This document shows positions 1 through 8,106 of a DNA stretch of 60,419 bases, one piece after another. The first letter of the stretch is position 1, and each line of letters opens with the position of its first letter. This DNA comes from Coxiellaceae bacterium (GTDB taxonomy: Bacteria > Pseudomonadota > Gammaproteobacteria > Coxiellales > Coxiellaceae). A model generated the notes under the pieces. The model worked only from the letters and a program-made list of their open reading frames with translations. It was not told the DNA's origin and searched no databases. The position numbers and the translations under genes are program-made. The stretch lies in contig JARGOB010000017.1 of assembly GCA_029212925.1 (NCBI GenBank), positions 1-60,419 of the forward strand, in the 5' to 3' direction.

Positions 1-100
1 ATGTGTCATCCCGGACTTGGATGTGTCATCCCGGACTTGATCCGGGATCCAGTCAGATTGGATTCCTGCTTGCGCAGGAATGACAGCGAATGGAAGCGAT
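1..100. repeat. Dispersed palindromic repeat, partly duplicated
   Basis: The phrase TGTCATCCCGGACTTG occurs twice in tandem (about 4-19 and 24-39). The second copy continues into GATCCGGGATCCAG, which can pair back with the start. A second small hairpin follows (ATTCCTGC / GCAGGAAT, about 61-81). The same element recurs near 24630, 29280 and 50615, always between genes, so it belongs to a dispersed intergenic repeat family. Confidence 0.8.
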
Positions 101-146
101 TGTGCCCAAGCTTTATTAGGCTAATTAACTGAAGGAGATAAAAGTA

Positions 147-608
147 ATGTTAGTAATTGAAGGTTTTTTGATCTTACGGATTTTATTATTTTGTAAATTG
201 ATTTATGCATTGAAGGCGTTGTTACCGGATTGGTCAGCGACAGAAGACATGGTGGGATTAATGTTTCCGCGTGCGACGGGATTTTTTGCGGTGTTAATGA
301 TTGTTGTGTTGGTTGGAAGTGCGGTGTCAATACTGTTTGGTATTTATGGCCAAATTGGCGGCATATTTTTGTTTTTCTTTTGCATGATGGGTTGTCGCAT
401 GCACATGATATTGAAAAACATTGCGGCTGATATTGAGCTGGATGAATCGGCTACTGATGATAGTAAAGGAAAATTACGTGATGCCAAGGCGTTAGCGGTG
501 ATGGGTAATTCTGCTTGTGCGCAAAAGAACGTAGTGATTGGTGCGGTTGGTTTGTTTTTCTTTTGTGTCGGTACAGGGCCGTTTAGCTTGACAGCTAATT
601 TATTCTAA
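147..608 (+). CDS. DoxX-like small integral membrane protein
   Basis: This is a 153-residue, strongly hydrophobic protein. Membrane segments are visible at about residues 3-25, 45-80 (probably two) and 130-150, with a short charged loop (about 97-115) rich in Asp, Glu and Lys. The spacing of helices and the last helix (QKNVVIGAVGLFFF, then a GTGPFSL turn) resemble the DoxX family of inner-membrane proteins, some of which are tied to redox or sulfur chemistry. The ATG at 147 has a strong AAGGAGAT ribosome site. No function can be given beyond the family guess. Confidence 0.6.
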   Translation: MLVIEGFLILRILLFCKLIYALKALLPDWSATEDMVGLMFPRATGFFAVLMIVVLVGSAVSILFGIYGQIGGIFLFFFCMMGCRMHMILKNIAADIELDESATDDSKGKLRDAKALAVMGNSACAQKNVVIGAVGLFFFCVGTGPFSLTANLF

Positions 609-648
609 TAGCATACTGCGTGCCTATAAATAATTTTTGGATTATAGA

Positions 649-1434
649 GTGAATAAGTTTATTCTGCCGCTAGTTGCTGTTACGTCCATTGCATTCACTG
701 ATTTGGCCTTAGCTTATCATCATAATAAACTGTATCAAGTGTCGACTATTGGCGCTTTGAGTCAGGGTGTTTATGATGGGCCATTCACCTTTAAGCAGTT
801 AATGGCAAATGGTGATCAAGGTTTAGGTACGTTTAATAATCTTTCCGGTGAGATGGTTGCTGTTGATGGTAAATATTATCAAATCAGTGATACAGGTGAA
901 TTACGTATAGTAAAGCCGAATCAAAAGACACCGTTTGCTGAGGTGACTAACTTTAAACCGACTATTCACATAACAGTAGGTAAGGTTGATAGTTATCAGG
1001 TGCTGAGTGATGAGTTGTTAAAAGATTTCAAAAATAAAAACATTCCTTATGCGATTCGTGTCGATGGTGATTTTGATTTGGTGAGGGCGCGTAACTTGCG
1101 TACGCAGAAAAAGCCGTATCCACCTTTAGTTAAAGCAGCCAGTGAGCAAGCGGTGTTCGATTTTAAAAACGTTAAAGGCACGATGGTAGGCTTTTGGTTT
1201 CCGCATTATTGGAATGGTATTGGTGTTGGTGGTTTTCATATGCATTTTGTTAATGATAAGCGTACGACCGGTGGCCATGTATTAGAAGTTAAAATGCGAA
1301 GTGCCAAAATCAGTATTGCACCGATGAATGATCTGCAGATTATTTTACCGAATGATAAAGCTTTTGCTGCTGCAAATTTAGACCCAAGTTTTTTGCATAA
1401 AGACCTAAAAGCCGCTGAAGGTGGCACGGACTAA
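649..1434 (+). CDS. budA: Alpha-acetolactate decarboxylase, probably exported
   Basis: The protein matches acetolactate decarboxylase (BudA/AlsD), which converts 2-acetolactate to acetoin. The family's zinc site is visible: a Glu in the GEMVAVDG segment and three His in FHMHF and GGHV, with an Arg in FDLVRARN placed as the catalytic Arg. Length (261 residues from the GTG at 649) is normal. I prefer that GTG because it begins a good signal peptide (MNKFILPLVAV..., cleavage likely after ALA); a TTG at 637 would only add four residues. Bacillus enzymes of this family are also exported. No acetolactate synthase gene is adjacent, so it is not part of a local butanediol operon. Confidence 0.88.
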   Translation: MNKFILPLVAVTSIAFTDLALAYHHNKLYQVSTIGALSQGVYDGPFTFKQLMANGDQGLGTFNNLSGEMVAVDGKYYQISDTGELRIVKPNQKTPFAEVTNFKPTIHITVGKVDSYQVLSDELLKDFKNKNIPYAIRVDGDFDLVRARNLRTQKKPYPPLVKAASEQAVFDFKNVKGTMVGFWFPHYWNGIGVGGFHMHFVNDKRTTGGHVLEVKMRSAKISIAPMNDLQIILPNDKAFAAANLDPSFLHKDLKAAEGGTD

Positions 1435-1493
1435 GGCTTCCTATACCTGCATCATGCCATCTAATGATGACATTGGTTTAGATAATATCGCTA

Positions 1494-1526
1494 TTTAATA
1501 TTCTCTTAATAAAGAGGATATATTAT
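1494..1526 (+). promoter_or_regulatory. PmrA-type box with -10 element
   Basis: Two direct half sites, TTTAATATT (1494-1502) and CTTAATAAA (1505-1513), are separated by 2 bp. Then come 7 bp and a TATTAT -10 hexamer (1521-1526). The known PmrA consensus of Legionella and Coxiella effector genes is cTTAATatT-N2-cTTAATatT. The box lies about 30 bp before the ATG at 1555, so it fits as the promoter of that gene. Binding is inferred. Confidence 0.65.
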
Positions 1527-1554
1527 TGCAATTCTAGAAAAATAAGAGAATTGT

Positions 1555-2964
1555 ATGAGAAATCAAGGTTCGGATTGTCGGCAATTATTAGAGCAGGTGG
1601 GGTGGATCACCGCTATATACGGTGTTATTCATGTTTACGGTTCGATCATGACAACATTGGTATCTAGTCAATTGCCAATAGGGCAAAACAAACGAAGTTT
1701 GTCACAGCAACTCGGAAACAGTGCTATTTCGGCCGTGATATTTGGTGCGGCATTGCCTGTATTGGGGGTGCTATTTAATGAGCTAAATAACCGGCGTCAC
1801 TATGGCAAAATTTACCGGGCTTTTGATCGATTGCTTAGTATTGGTTCGTTTTTACTGCCGGTATTGACGATGGCTGGGTCGGAATTGACTGGTGCAGCGA
1901 TTATGGCCAATGCTAAAAATCAGCAGCAAGACAGTGCTCGACAACTGGGTGTTGATTTCGCTAGGGGGTTATTGGCCTTTACCATTACAGTCGTGGTGAC
2001 TTGTGCCTTGCTAAGGTTGCGTGCAGTGGTTGCTGATAAAAGAGGTGCTAAGCGCGCCAGGCCGGCAATGCTGCAGCGACGGGCGATCACAGATATGAAA
2101 ACAACGTATGCGTATACTGGTGATGAGGTACAATTTGCAAGTACAAACTATATCGCTAATAAGTTATTGATGGCGGATAAGTTCACACTTAATCGAGGTA
2201 TGCGCAGTCTACCTCAGTCTGCTCGATTGAGAATTATTGCTTTTTTACAACCAGGTATTGATAGATTACCGTTACCCAGCCACCTTATGCCATCTGATGT
2301 GTCGTGGATGGACCGGTTAGAGGCTTTCCGTGCTAAACAACTGCATCGATTGCATGACATACATAAAAAACATGCAATTGCTGATATGCGAGCGCAAGGT
2401 GCCAGTGAGACGACGACAGCTTTATTAACGTCTGGTGATGCGGTGAGTATGCTTTTACTGTGTAATCTGGCTAGCGATAATCGTAAAGTGATGTTGCATA
2501 AATCAGCGCAGCGTCATGTGATGACATTCTTGATATCACCAGAGTTATTGTCTGCATTGGGTACGAAAAATGTTAACGAGGCATCATTATTCCAATTGAA
2601 AAGGTTAGTAGTTCGAGCCTCACGCGGTGCCATTCGTTTCAAACACTTGGCTCCATTGGCGGAATATCAACAGCTCAGAGCATGGGCTGAAGATCACGCG
2701 CAACCTGGCGGCTGCGTGATGCTATTTCGAAGGAGTTACGCCGCACGTCGTGCTCAAGCAGCTCGAGTAGCGTTGCTGCGAACTAGGCCGGCTAGTCTTC
2801 GAGCGTTTGCCGGTCAAGCTGAAGTGGCAATTGATGTTGCCCCTGCAGTAGTTGAGGCAGGCAGTGGTGAATGTGAGTCAGCGTCAGCAACACAAGCAGG
2901 TAATGCCGTTGCTTTGCTACCAGGTGAAGACCGAGATGACCTGACTGCACGACTACTTTGCTAA
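1555..2964 (+). CDS. Unknown multi-pass membrane protein, candidate effector
   Basis: I do not recognise this 469-residue protein. The N-terminal third holds about four hydrophobic segments (near residues 13-37, 55-76, 90-115 and 138-160). The remaining 300 residues are hydrophilic, helical in look and basic, ending in an Ala/Glu-rich tail of low complexity. A PmrA-type promoter lies directly upstream, and membrane-anchored proteins with large soluble tails are common among Dot/Icm effectors; secretion is an inference. Its stop overlaps the stop of the convergent MFS gene by 4 bp. Confidence 0.75.
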   Translation: MRNQGSDCRQLLEQVGWITAIYGVIHVYGSIMTTLVSSQLPIGQNKRSLSQQLGNSAISAVIFGAALPVLGVLFNELNNRRHYGKIYRAFDRLLSIGSFLLPVLTMAGSELTGAAIMANAKNQQQDSARQLGVDFARGLLAFTITVVVTCALLRLRAVVADKRGAKRARPAMLQRRAITDMKTTYAYTGDEVQFASTNYIANKLLMADKFTLNRGMRSLPQSARLRIIAFLQPGIDRLPLPSHLMPSDVSWMDRLEAFRAKQLHRLHDIHKKHAIADMRAQGASETTTALLTSGDAVSMLLLCNLASDNRKVMLHKSAQRHVMTFLISPELLSALGTKNVNEASLFQLKRLVVRASRGAIRFKHLAPLAEYQQLRAWAEDHAQPGGCVMLFRRSYAARRAQAARVALLRTRPASLRAFAGQAEVAIDVAPAVVEAGSGECESASATQAGNAVALLPGEDRDDLTARLLC

Positions 2965-4235
2965 TCGCTCTGTTCAGTTAGGTGTTGAGCTCGGCTATTA
3001 AACCGTAAGTGGTAATACAGGAAGGCTACTACTGCAGCAAGGCTGCTAAATAATAGCGGTGCGCTGATGGAGCTGGCGACTAAGAAACCACCGAGTAAGC
3101 AGATCACCGCGTCGCCCAACATGCGTAAGCCTAATTGTGTACCGAGGATTTCACCTTGGGTTTGTTTTGAGGTGTTATCAGATAATAAAACCATTAAGTT
3201 TACATTGACGACGGTAATGGTAAATCCGCTTAAGCCAAATAATAGCAGTACCGATCCTTTGGTAGCAAATACCACCATCAATGCTAAGAGCACTGCACAG
3301 AGTAGCATGCTAGCTTTAATCGCGGTGTGCGTATTGAATCGTTTGGATAGGTAGTAGGGTAACATGCTACCAATGGCTAGTGTGGTAGAGAGTACTAAGT
3401 TATAAACCGAAATCATTGCTGCCGACATGTTCCACTTGCTGGTGAGGTAAACGGGGCCGAATTCGTAATAGATATCGATACCTAATGTAAATACGGTGCT
3501 GGTGATTAATAAGCGTTTAATCGTGGGGTTGTGGCACAGTTTGGCGACGCGGCCTAAGATGTTTAATTCACCGAGGCGAAACGGTTGAGCGCTGGGTGTA
3601 TGGTGACTTTCTTTTAATAACCAGGTGGTCAATACAATGCTGAGCAGTGTGGTTATCATGGCGACATAAAACGGCATGGCAAAGTTAAAGCCATGATATA
3701 GGTGGCTGTCGGATAGCACGCCACCGATCAATGGTCCGATAACATAGCCGATAGCGCTAACGGCATTAATGCGGCCAAGGCTGATTTGTTTGGGGATGGT
3801 TTCAAGATCGGTGGCAATCGAGCGGGCAATGGCAATATTGCCTTCCATTATACCGGTAACGAGTCGGCTAACGATAAGCAGCGTGAGGTTATGGCTGAGT
3901 AATGAGATAACGGTGACCAGGTATCCGGCGCAGGCGCCGAGCATTGATAGTAGCAATATTGGTTTGCGGCCAAACTTATCGGACATGGCGCCGAGGATGG
4001 GTGCGCCAATAAACTGGCCTAAAGGGTAGGTTGCTAGGGTGATGCCTAATAAGATGGCGCGCCAATTTTGGCTGAGTTGGCTTGAAATAACCCCGGCTTG
4101 TTCGGGGTGCATAAAGATGACCGGTAATATCGGGTAGGCGATGGAGGCGCCTAGGAAGCCAACCATTGAAATTAAACAGACCAGCCATAAGCAGGCGCGA
4201 TCATGGTTGCTGTGTTGTTGTAAGGGATGGTTCAT
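2961..4235 (-). CDS. MFS transporter, drug:H+ antiporter-like (TetA/Bcr type)
   Basis: This 424-residue protein has about twelve membrane helices. It carries the major-facilitator motif A, seen as GAMSDKFGRKPILLL after helix 2, and a family-typical first helix (GFLGASIAYPILPVIF). This places it in the 12-helix drug/proton antiporter group of the inner membrane, which exports small molecules. The substrate cannot be read from sequence. It overlaps the upstream convergent gene tail to tail. The 285 bp before its start contain a GT/GA-rich stretch and no gene. Confidence 0.88.
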   Translation of the reverse strand: MNHPLQQHSNHDRACLWLVCLISMVGFLGASIAYPILPVIFMHPEQAGVISSQLSQNWRAILLGITLATYPLGQFIGAPILGAMSDKFGRKPILLLSMLGACAGYLVTVISLLSHNLTLLIVSRLVTGIMEGNIAIARSIATDLETIPKQISLGRINAVSAIGYVIGPLIGGVLSDSHLYHGFNFAMPFYVAMITTLLSIVLTTWLLKESHHTPSAQPFRLGELNILGRVAKLCHNPTIKRLLITSTVFTLGIDIYYEFGPVYLTSKWNMSAAMISVYNLVLSTTLAIGSMLPYYLSKRFNTHTAIKASMLLCAVLLALMVVFATKGSVLLLFGLSGFTITVVNVNLMVLLSDNTSKQTQGEILGTQLGLRMLGDAVICLLGGFLVASSISAPLLFSSLAAVVAFLYYHLRFNSRAQHLTEQSD

Positions 4236-4520
4236 TTGTAAGACTATATTCCAATTCTAGGTGGCTGGAAAGTGTTTGAGTTGGGTGGTGTTGAGAAAAG
4301 ATGCGCCGGTTGTGTGTGTTGTGTGAGAGAGAGAAAGTGCCGGCGCAAGAGAGTCATTAGTTTTCAATACTACAGCACTATTCTTAAGGCAGCCTTAAGT
4401 AATATGGAAAATCGATAACTTATATCTCATATATAGAAATAGATGATTTTAATCGGACTTGTGGAATGCGTTGGCAGGTGATTTTTGTTTTATAAATCAA
4501 ATGCCAACAGTGGTGTCGTC

Positions 4521-5189
4521 TTATACCATGCTGGCGGTGCTAGGGTTGGGGATGATTCCCATTAAAGGTTGTCCTAGGCGCTGAAGTTGTTCGCTTGCCT
4601 CGAGGCTGAACTTGGCTTCGGTTTTTTTACAAGCTGTGTAGCTGGCATAGGCGGCTGTGCTCAGAACTGCAAAGGCTGCAAAGTAAGCGAGGTTGGTGTA
4701 GATGCTAATAGTGGGCATTCTTTCAGTAACATATTTCAGGGCGCCGAACTGCATTAGTGGGCCGCATGATTTAATGTTGTCGCAACATTCGGGTGCAATT
4801 GTTTTTACACTTTCACATTTTGAGCCGGTGTAGGTCTCCAATAGGTGTTCTTTAACCATTTTAGTGCCGAGAAGCATAAAGGCTATGCTAGCCGCTGCCG
4901 CTCCGGCTGTAGCCAGCAGTGATATGCGGTAAGCCGCTTTCGCAGCTTCTGGTAGTTTGTATTTTTTAGCGATGATGCGTTCTGAGGCGCCAAGCACAAA
5001 GCTAGCAGCTGCGAGGTAGTATACTGAATTGGGTATAAACGGACCGGTATTTTCTGCAATATAATCCATGGGTTGCAGTGATTTCATATCATTAAATTTA
5101 AGTGCTGGATAAAAGGTTAGTGTGTTTAAGCTGGCTCGCATTAGGCCAAATAGTGTAATTGTTGCTGCTGTTGTTATGCTCTGTCTCAT
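4521..5189 (-). CDS. Unknown four-helix membrane protein
   Basis: This 222-residue protein has hydrophobic segments at about residues 5-25, 55-73, 88-112 and 163-187, and a Cys-containing loop between the third and fourth (CESVKTIAPECCDNIKSC). The four loop cysteines suggest a disulfide-bonded extracytoplasmic loop. The ATG follows a GAGAAAGAGA purine run. Upstream on the minus strand TTGCGC, 16 bp, TATACT form a plausible sigma-70 promoter near 5230-5260. No family is recognised, and no PmrA box is seen. Confidence 0.65.
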   Translation of the reverse strand: MRQSITTAATITLFGLMRASLNTLTFYPALKFNDMKSLQPMDYIAENTGPFIPNSVYYLAAASFVLGASERIIAKKYKLPEAAKAAYRISLLATAGAAAASIAFMLLGTKMVKEHLLETYTGSKCESVKTIAPECCDNIKSCGPLMQFGALKYVTERMPTISIYTNLAYFAAFAVLSTAAYASYTACKKTEAKFSLEASEQLQRLGQPLMGIIPNPSTASMV

Positions 5190-5350
5190 TTCTCTTTCTC
5201 ATTTTTTTGTTTATAAAATAATCAATAAAAGCAAGTATACGGACTTAAATTGGCAGCGCAATGGGTTGGATCTAGGTTAGCAAAATGGATCAACTATGCT
5301 GTTGCCCGCGCCGTTGTTGACTTCCAGCTGTTGTGGTGTTATATTGATCT

Positions 5351-5374
5351 GGTGTTATACATGAGTATAACACC
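5351..5374. promoter_or_regulatory. Inverted-repeat operator before the pspC-gntR-ABC genes
   Basis: GGTGTTATAC (5351-5360) and GTATAACACC (5365-5374) are a perfect 10-bp inverted repeat around 4 bp. A further half site, GGTGTTATA, lies at 5335-5343, overlapping a possible -10 (TTATAT 5339-5344) that is preceded by TTGACT at 5317-5322. This is the layout expected for a repressor operator. The GntR protein encoded downstream (5931-6269) is the obvious candidate ligand, by inference. Confidence 0.55.
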
Positions 5375-5412
5375 TAGCAAGTAAATAAGTTAAGATTAGT
5401 GAGGAATTAGCA

Positions 5413-5670
5413 ATGAGTAATGATGAAGTAAAAAAATTGTATCGATCACGCAATGACAAGCTGATTGGCGGTGTATGTGCCGGTTTGGCTGATTATTTTA
5501 AAGTAGACCCAACGATAATGCGTTTACTGTATATATTGTTGTGTTTTGTATCGCTGGGATCAGGTGTGTTGATCTATTTGATTCTATGGGTGATTGTGCC
5601 TGAGTCAAAGGTATATAAAGTAAGCCATCAAGATAAAGATGATCAGAGTAATCATCATTCGGATAAATGA
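5413..5670 (+). CDS. PspC-domain small membrane protein
   Basis: This 85-residue protein is essentially one PspC domain: [21 protein letters not shown], then [13 protein letters not shown] and a hydrophobic hairpin ending LWVIVPES. Phage-shock-protein-C domains sit in the inner membrane and take part in envelope stress sensing. The tail is hydrophilic and His/Asp-rich. The ATG has a GAGGAAT ribosome site. It is the first gene after the operator-like palindrome and may be co-transcribed with the GntR-ABC genes across the minisatellite, though that 260-bp gap makes this uncertain. Confidence 0.85.
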   Translation: MSNDEVKKLYRSRNDKLIGGVCAGLADYFKVDPTIMRLLYILLCFVSLGSGVLIYLILWVIVPESKVYKVSHQDKDDQSNHHSDK

Positions 5671-5680
5671 TAGAAAAAAT

Positions 5681-5920
5681 GATGTGAATAATCTCGGTGG
5701 TGTCGATGGGATTAACAAAGGTCTGAATAATCATCAGTGGTGTCGATGAGGTTAAAAAATGATGTGAATAATCTCGGTGGTGTCGATGAGGTTAACAAAG
5801 GTTTGAATAATCATCAGTGGTGTCGATGAGGTTAAAAAATGATGTGAATAATCTCGGTGGTGTCGATGAGGTTAACAAAGGTCTGAATAATCATCAGTGG
5901 TGTCGATGAGGTTAACAAAG
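5681..5920. repeat. Minisatellite: six 40-bp units (three 80-bp pairs)
   Basis: The unit begins at 5681, 5761 and 5841 with an exact 80-bp period. Each 80-bp block is itself two diverged 40-bp copies sharing GTGTCGATGAGGTTAA and GAATAATC. Odd copies read ATCTCGGTGG and even ones ATCATCAGTGG. The array runs from just after pspC to 10 bp before the gntR start. Its last unit supplies the AAAGG of the gntR ribosome site. There is no unique spacer, so it is not CRISPR. Confidence 0.95.
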
Positions 5921-5930
5921 GTGATCACTT

Positions 5931-6269
5931 ATGCAATGGAACAATAAGCAACCGATCTATCAACAGCTAAAGGATAAGATAGCAGTGGCCATTATGGATG
6001 GCAGTTTGCAAGAAGGTGAAGCGATTCCTTCTATAAGGCAAATTAGCGCTGATTATGCGGTTAACCCGATAACAGTATCGAAAGCGTATCAGGGGTTGGT
6101 AGATGACGAGGTGATTGAAAAGCGACGAGGCTTAGGCATGTATGTTAAGCGGGGTGCGCAAAAAGCATTGCTGAAATTAGAGAAGCAACGATTTTTACAA
6201 CAAGAATGGCCACAGATCAAGCAGCGTATTGGTCAGCTTGGTTTTGATATTGCGGAGTTATTAAAATGA
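5931..6269 (+). CDS. GntR-family regulator, YtrA subfamily
   Basis: This 112-residue protein begins with the GntR winged helix: PIYQQLKDKIAVAIMDGSL, then IPSIRQISADYAVNPITVSKAY and a wing with KRRGLGMYV. It ends in a short helical tail rather than a large ligand domain, which defines the YtrA subgroup. YtrA-type repressors usually control the ABC transporter genes beside them, and here the ABC gene starts inside its stop codon (4-bp ATGA overlap). The ATG at 5931 has an AAAGGTGA site lying in the end of the minisatellite. Confidence 0.9.
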   Translation: MQWNNKQPIYQQLKDKIAVAIMDGSLQEGEAIPSIRQISADYAVNPITVSKAYQGLVDDEVIEKRRGLGMYVKRGAQKALLKLEKQRFLQQEWPQIKQRIGQLGFDIAELLK

Positions 6270-7126
6270 AAACAATTATACAAGCAGAGCATGTCAGTAA
6301 ACATTACGGTGATTTTCCGGCGTTGTCAGATGTGAATTTTGCGATTAAACCGGGCAGTATTGTTGGCTTGATTGGGCCGAATGGTGCGGGTAAGACCACA
6401 CTATTAAAAGCGATTTTTGGTTTGACGCCTTATCAGGGAGATTTGGTGGTTAATGGTCTGAGTCCAACCAAACAACATGTCGCACTAATGCATCAAATGT
6501 GTTTTATTGCTGATGTGGCAACGCTACCGCGATGGATGAAAGTGTCTCAAGCGATAGATTTTGTAGAGGGTGTGCATCCAAAGTTTCACCGGCAAAAAGC
6601 CATGGGTTTTTTAACCAAAACCAGTATCCCGTTGGATAAGCGTATTAAAGAATTATCGAAAGGCATGACAGTGCAATTGCACTTAGCTTTGGTGATGGCG
6701 ATTGATGTTAACTTATTAATTTTAGACGAGCCAACGTTAGGCTTAGATATTTTATATCGTAAAAAATTCTATGACAGTTTATTGAATGACTATTATAGCG
6801 AACATAAAACGATTGTTATTACTACGCATCAAGTGGAAGAGGTTGAAGCGATTTTGACGGACTTGATCATTATTGATAAGGGTGAGATTAAGCTTGATAT
6901 CAGTATCGATGAATACCGTGATCAATTTAGTGAGGTGATGGTGGCTGCAGCGGATCAAACAGCGATCCAAGCATTGAATCCCATTTACTCCTGCAAGCAG
7001 TTAAGTGGTATGAAATATATTTTTCATAACGCTGATAAGCAGCAATTGCAACAATTGGGTGAGGTAACAGTCCCTAGCGTTAGTGATGTATTTTTAGCAA
7101 TGGTAGATGCGGGAGTGAAGCAATGA
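6266..7126 (+). CDS. ABC transporter ATP-binding protein (YtrB-like)
   Basis: This 286-residue protein is an ABC ATPase. Walker A GPNGAGKTT is at residues 37-45, the signature is the variant LSKGM, and Walker B with D-loop reads LILDEPTLGLD, followed by the switch His in TTHQVEE. The C-terminal 70 residues are a small accessory domain. It is translationally coupled on both sides (4-bp overlaps), so regulator, ATPase and permease form one unit. Transporters of this type export peptides or act on cell-envelope antibiotics; the substrate is unknown here. Confidence 0.92.
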   Translation: MKTIIQAEHVSKHYGDFPALSDVNFAIKPGSIVGLIGPNGAGKTTLLKAIFGLTPYQGDLVVNGLSPTKQHVALMHQMCFIADVATLPRWMKVSQAIDFVEGVHPKFHRQKAMGFLTKTSIPLDKRIKELSKGMTVQLHLALVMAIDVNLLILDEPTLGLDILYRKKFYDSLLNDYYSEHKTIVITTHQVEEVEAILTDLIIIDKGEIKLDISIDEYRDQFSEVMVAAADQTAIQALNPIYSCKQLSGMKYIFHNADKQQLQQLGEVTVPSVSDVFLAMVDAGVKQ

Positions 7127-7983
7127 AAACGTTATGGACCTTGGTGAGGCGTGAATACTGGGAGCAGTACAGTTTATTCTTTAAAGTGCCATTAGCGCTG
7201 GCGGTTATATTTACTTTAGCCGCATTTTGCGTTTTAGTGTTGTCGTTGTTTGTGCACGGTTCCTCGCATATAAGCATGACGTGGCAGGCTGATATGTTAT
7301 CGTCAAAATCAACGCGAGGTTATTATTTTCTAAGCAGTATGCCGTTTATTATTGTGTTGTGGCTGACGATATTTTATTACTTTACCAGTACATTATATGA
7401 TGACCGACGCGATCGCAGTGTGTTGTTTTGGCAGTCTATGCCGGTATCGCAATCGCAGACCATTTTTTCTAAAGTATTAGCCGGTGTTATCGTTGCGCCA
7501 TTATGCGCATGGATAGCCATGGTACTGACGCAATTAATTCTAATTATTTTTGGCAGTGTTATGTTGGCCATGCATCCGGTTCAATCGTGGACTGTTCTGT
7601 GGGATATTCCAATGATGTTTGAGATGTGGTTTGGTAGCTTGGTAGTGATGGTTATACAGGCCTTGTGGTTACTGCCGCTATTAGCGTGGTGCATGTTATG
7701 GTCGGCTTATGCGAAAAAAATGCCAGCGTTATCAGCAGTAGTATCACTAGTTGTTATCGTTGTGATTGAAGCAATATTATTACCAAGGCATTATATCGGC
7801 ACATTTATTACCGACCGGTTCAGTTATGCAATGAATACGTGGAGTGTGATGCATTTACAAGGTGGTCATCACTATATTCTCAGTGATTATGGTTGGAATA
7901 TGTTATTGGGCTTAGTGATTACATTTATCTTTGCAGCGGTTGCGGGTAAATTGCGCAGTAGCTGCTACGATTTCGATAAGTAG
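7123..7983 (+). CDS. ABC-2 type permease of the GntR-linked transporter
   Basis: This 286-residue membrane protein has about six helices, starting with LVRREYWEQYSLFFKVPLAL, the usual amphipathic entry of ABC-2 permeases. A conserved cytoplasmic segment DDRRDRSVLFWQSMPVS follows helix 2; this motif is typical of the permease partner that couples to the ATPase. It overlaps the ATPase gene by 4 bp. The partner ATPase and regulator define its job better than its own sequence does. Confidence 0.88.
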   Translation: MKTLWTLVRREYWEQYSLFFKVPLALAVIFTLAAFCVLVLSLFVHGSSHISMTWQADMLSSKSTRGYYFLSSMPFIIVLWLTIFYYFTSTLYDDRRDRSVLFWQSMPVSQSQTIFSKVLAGVIVAPLCAWIAMVLTQLILIIFGSVMLAMHPVQSWTVLWDIPMMFEMWFGSLVVMVIQALWLLPLLAWCMLWSAYAKKMPALSAVVSLVVIVVIEAILLPRHYIGTFITDRFSYAMNTWSVMHLQGGHHYILSDYGWNMLLGLVITFIFAAVAGKLRSSCYDFDK

Positions 7984-8082
7984 ATGATGATGAGTGATGT
8001 AATGAAATCAATATTAACAACAAAAATAGTATGGTGGTTGGCGATATTTATAGCTGTGTTGCTCTGTATTATGTTAGCCTGA
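7984..8082 (+). CDS. 32-residue single-helix membrane peptide
   Basis: This small reading frame starts at the base after the permease stop (ATG 7984) and ends at a TGA at 8080-8082. It encodes 32 residues: a polar, basic start (MSDVMKSILTTKI), then one hydrophobic helix (VWWLAIFIAVLLCIMLA). Position and composition suggest a small subunit or regulator of the transporter, or of the TauE-type permease that follows 24 bp later. Three ATGs lie at the start (7984, 7987, 7990) and a fourth at 8002. Without homologues this remains a candidate. Confidence 0.45.
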   Translation: MMMSDVMKSILTTKIVWWLAIFIAVLLCIMLA

Positions 8083-8106
8083 GTGGGTTGTTTAAAATGG
8101 TAAGGG

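Noticed and set aside
5681..5920. CRISPR array
   Set aside because: The units are contiguous 40-bp copies with no unique spacers, and no cas genes are present.
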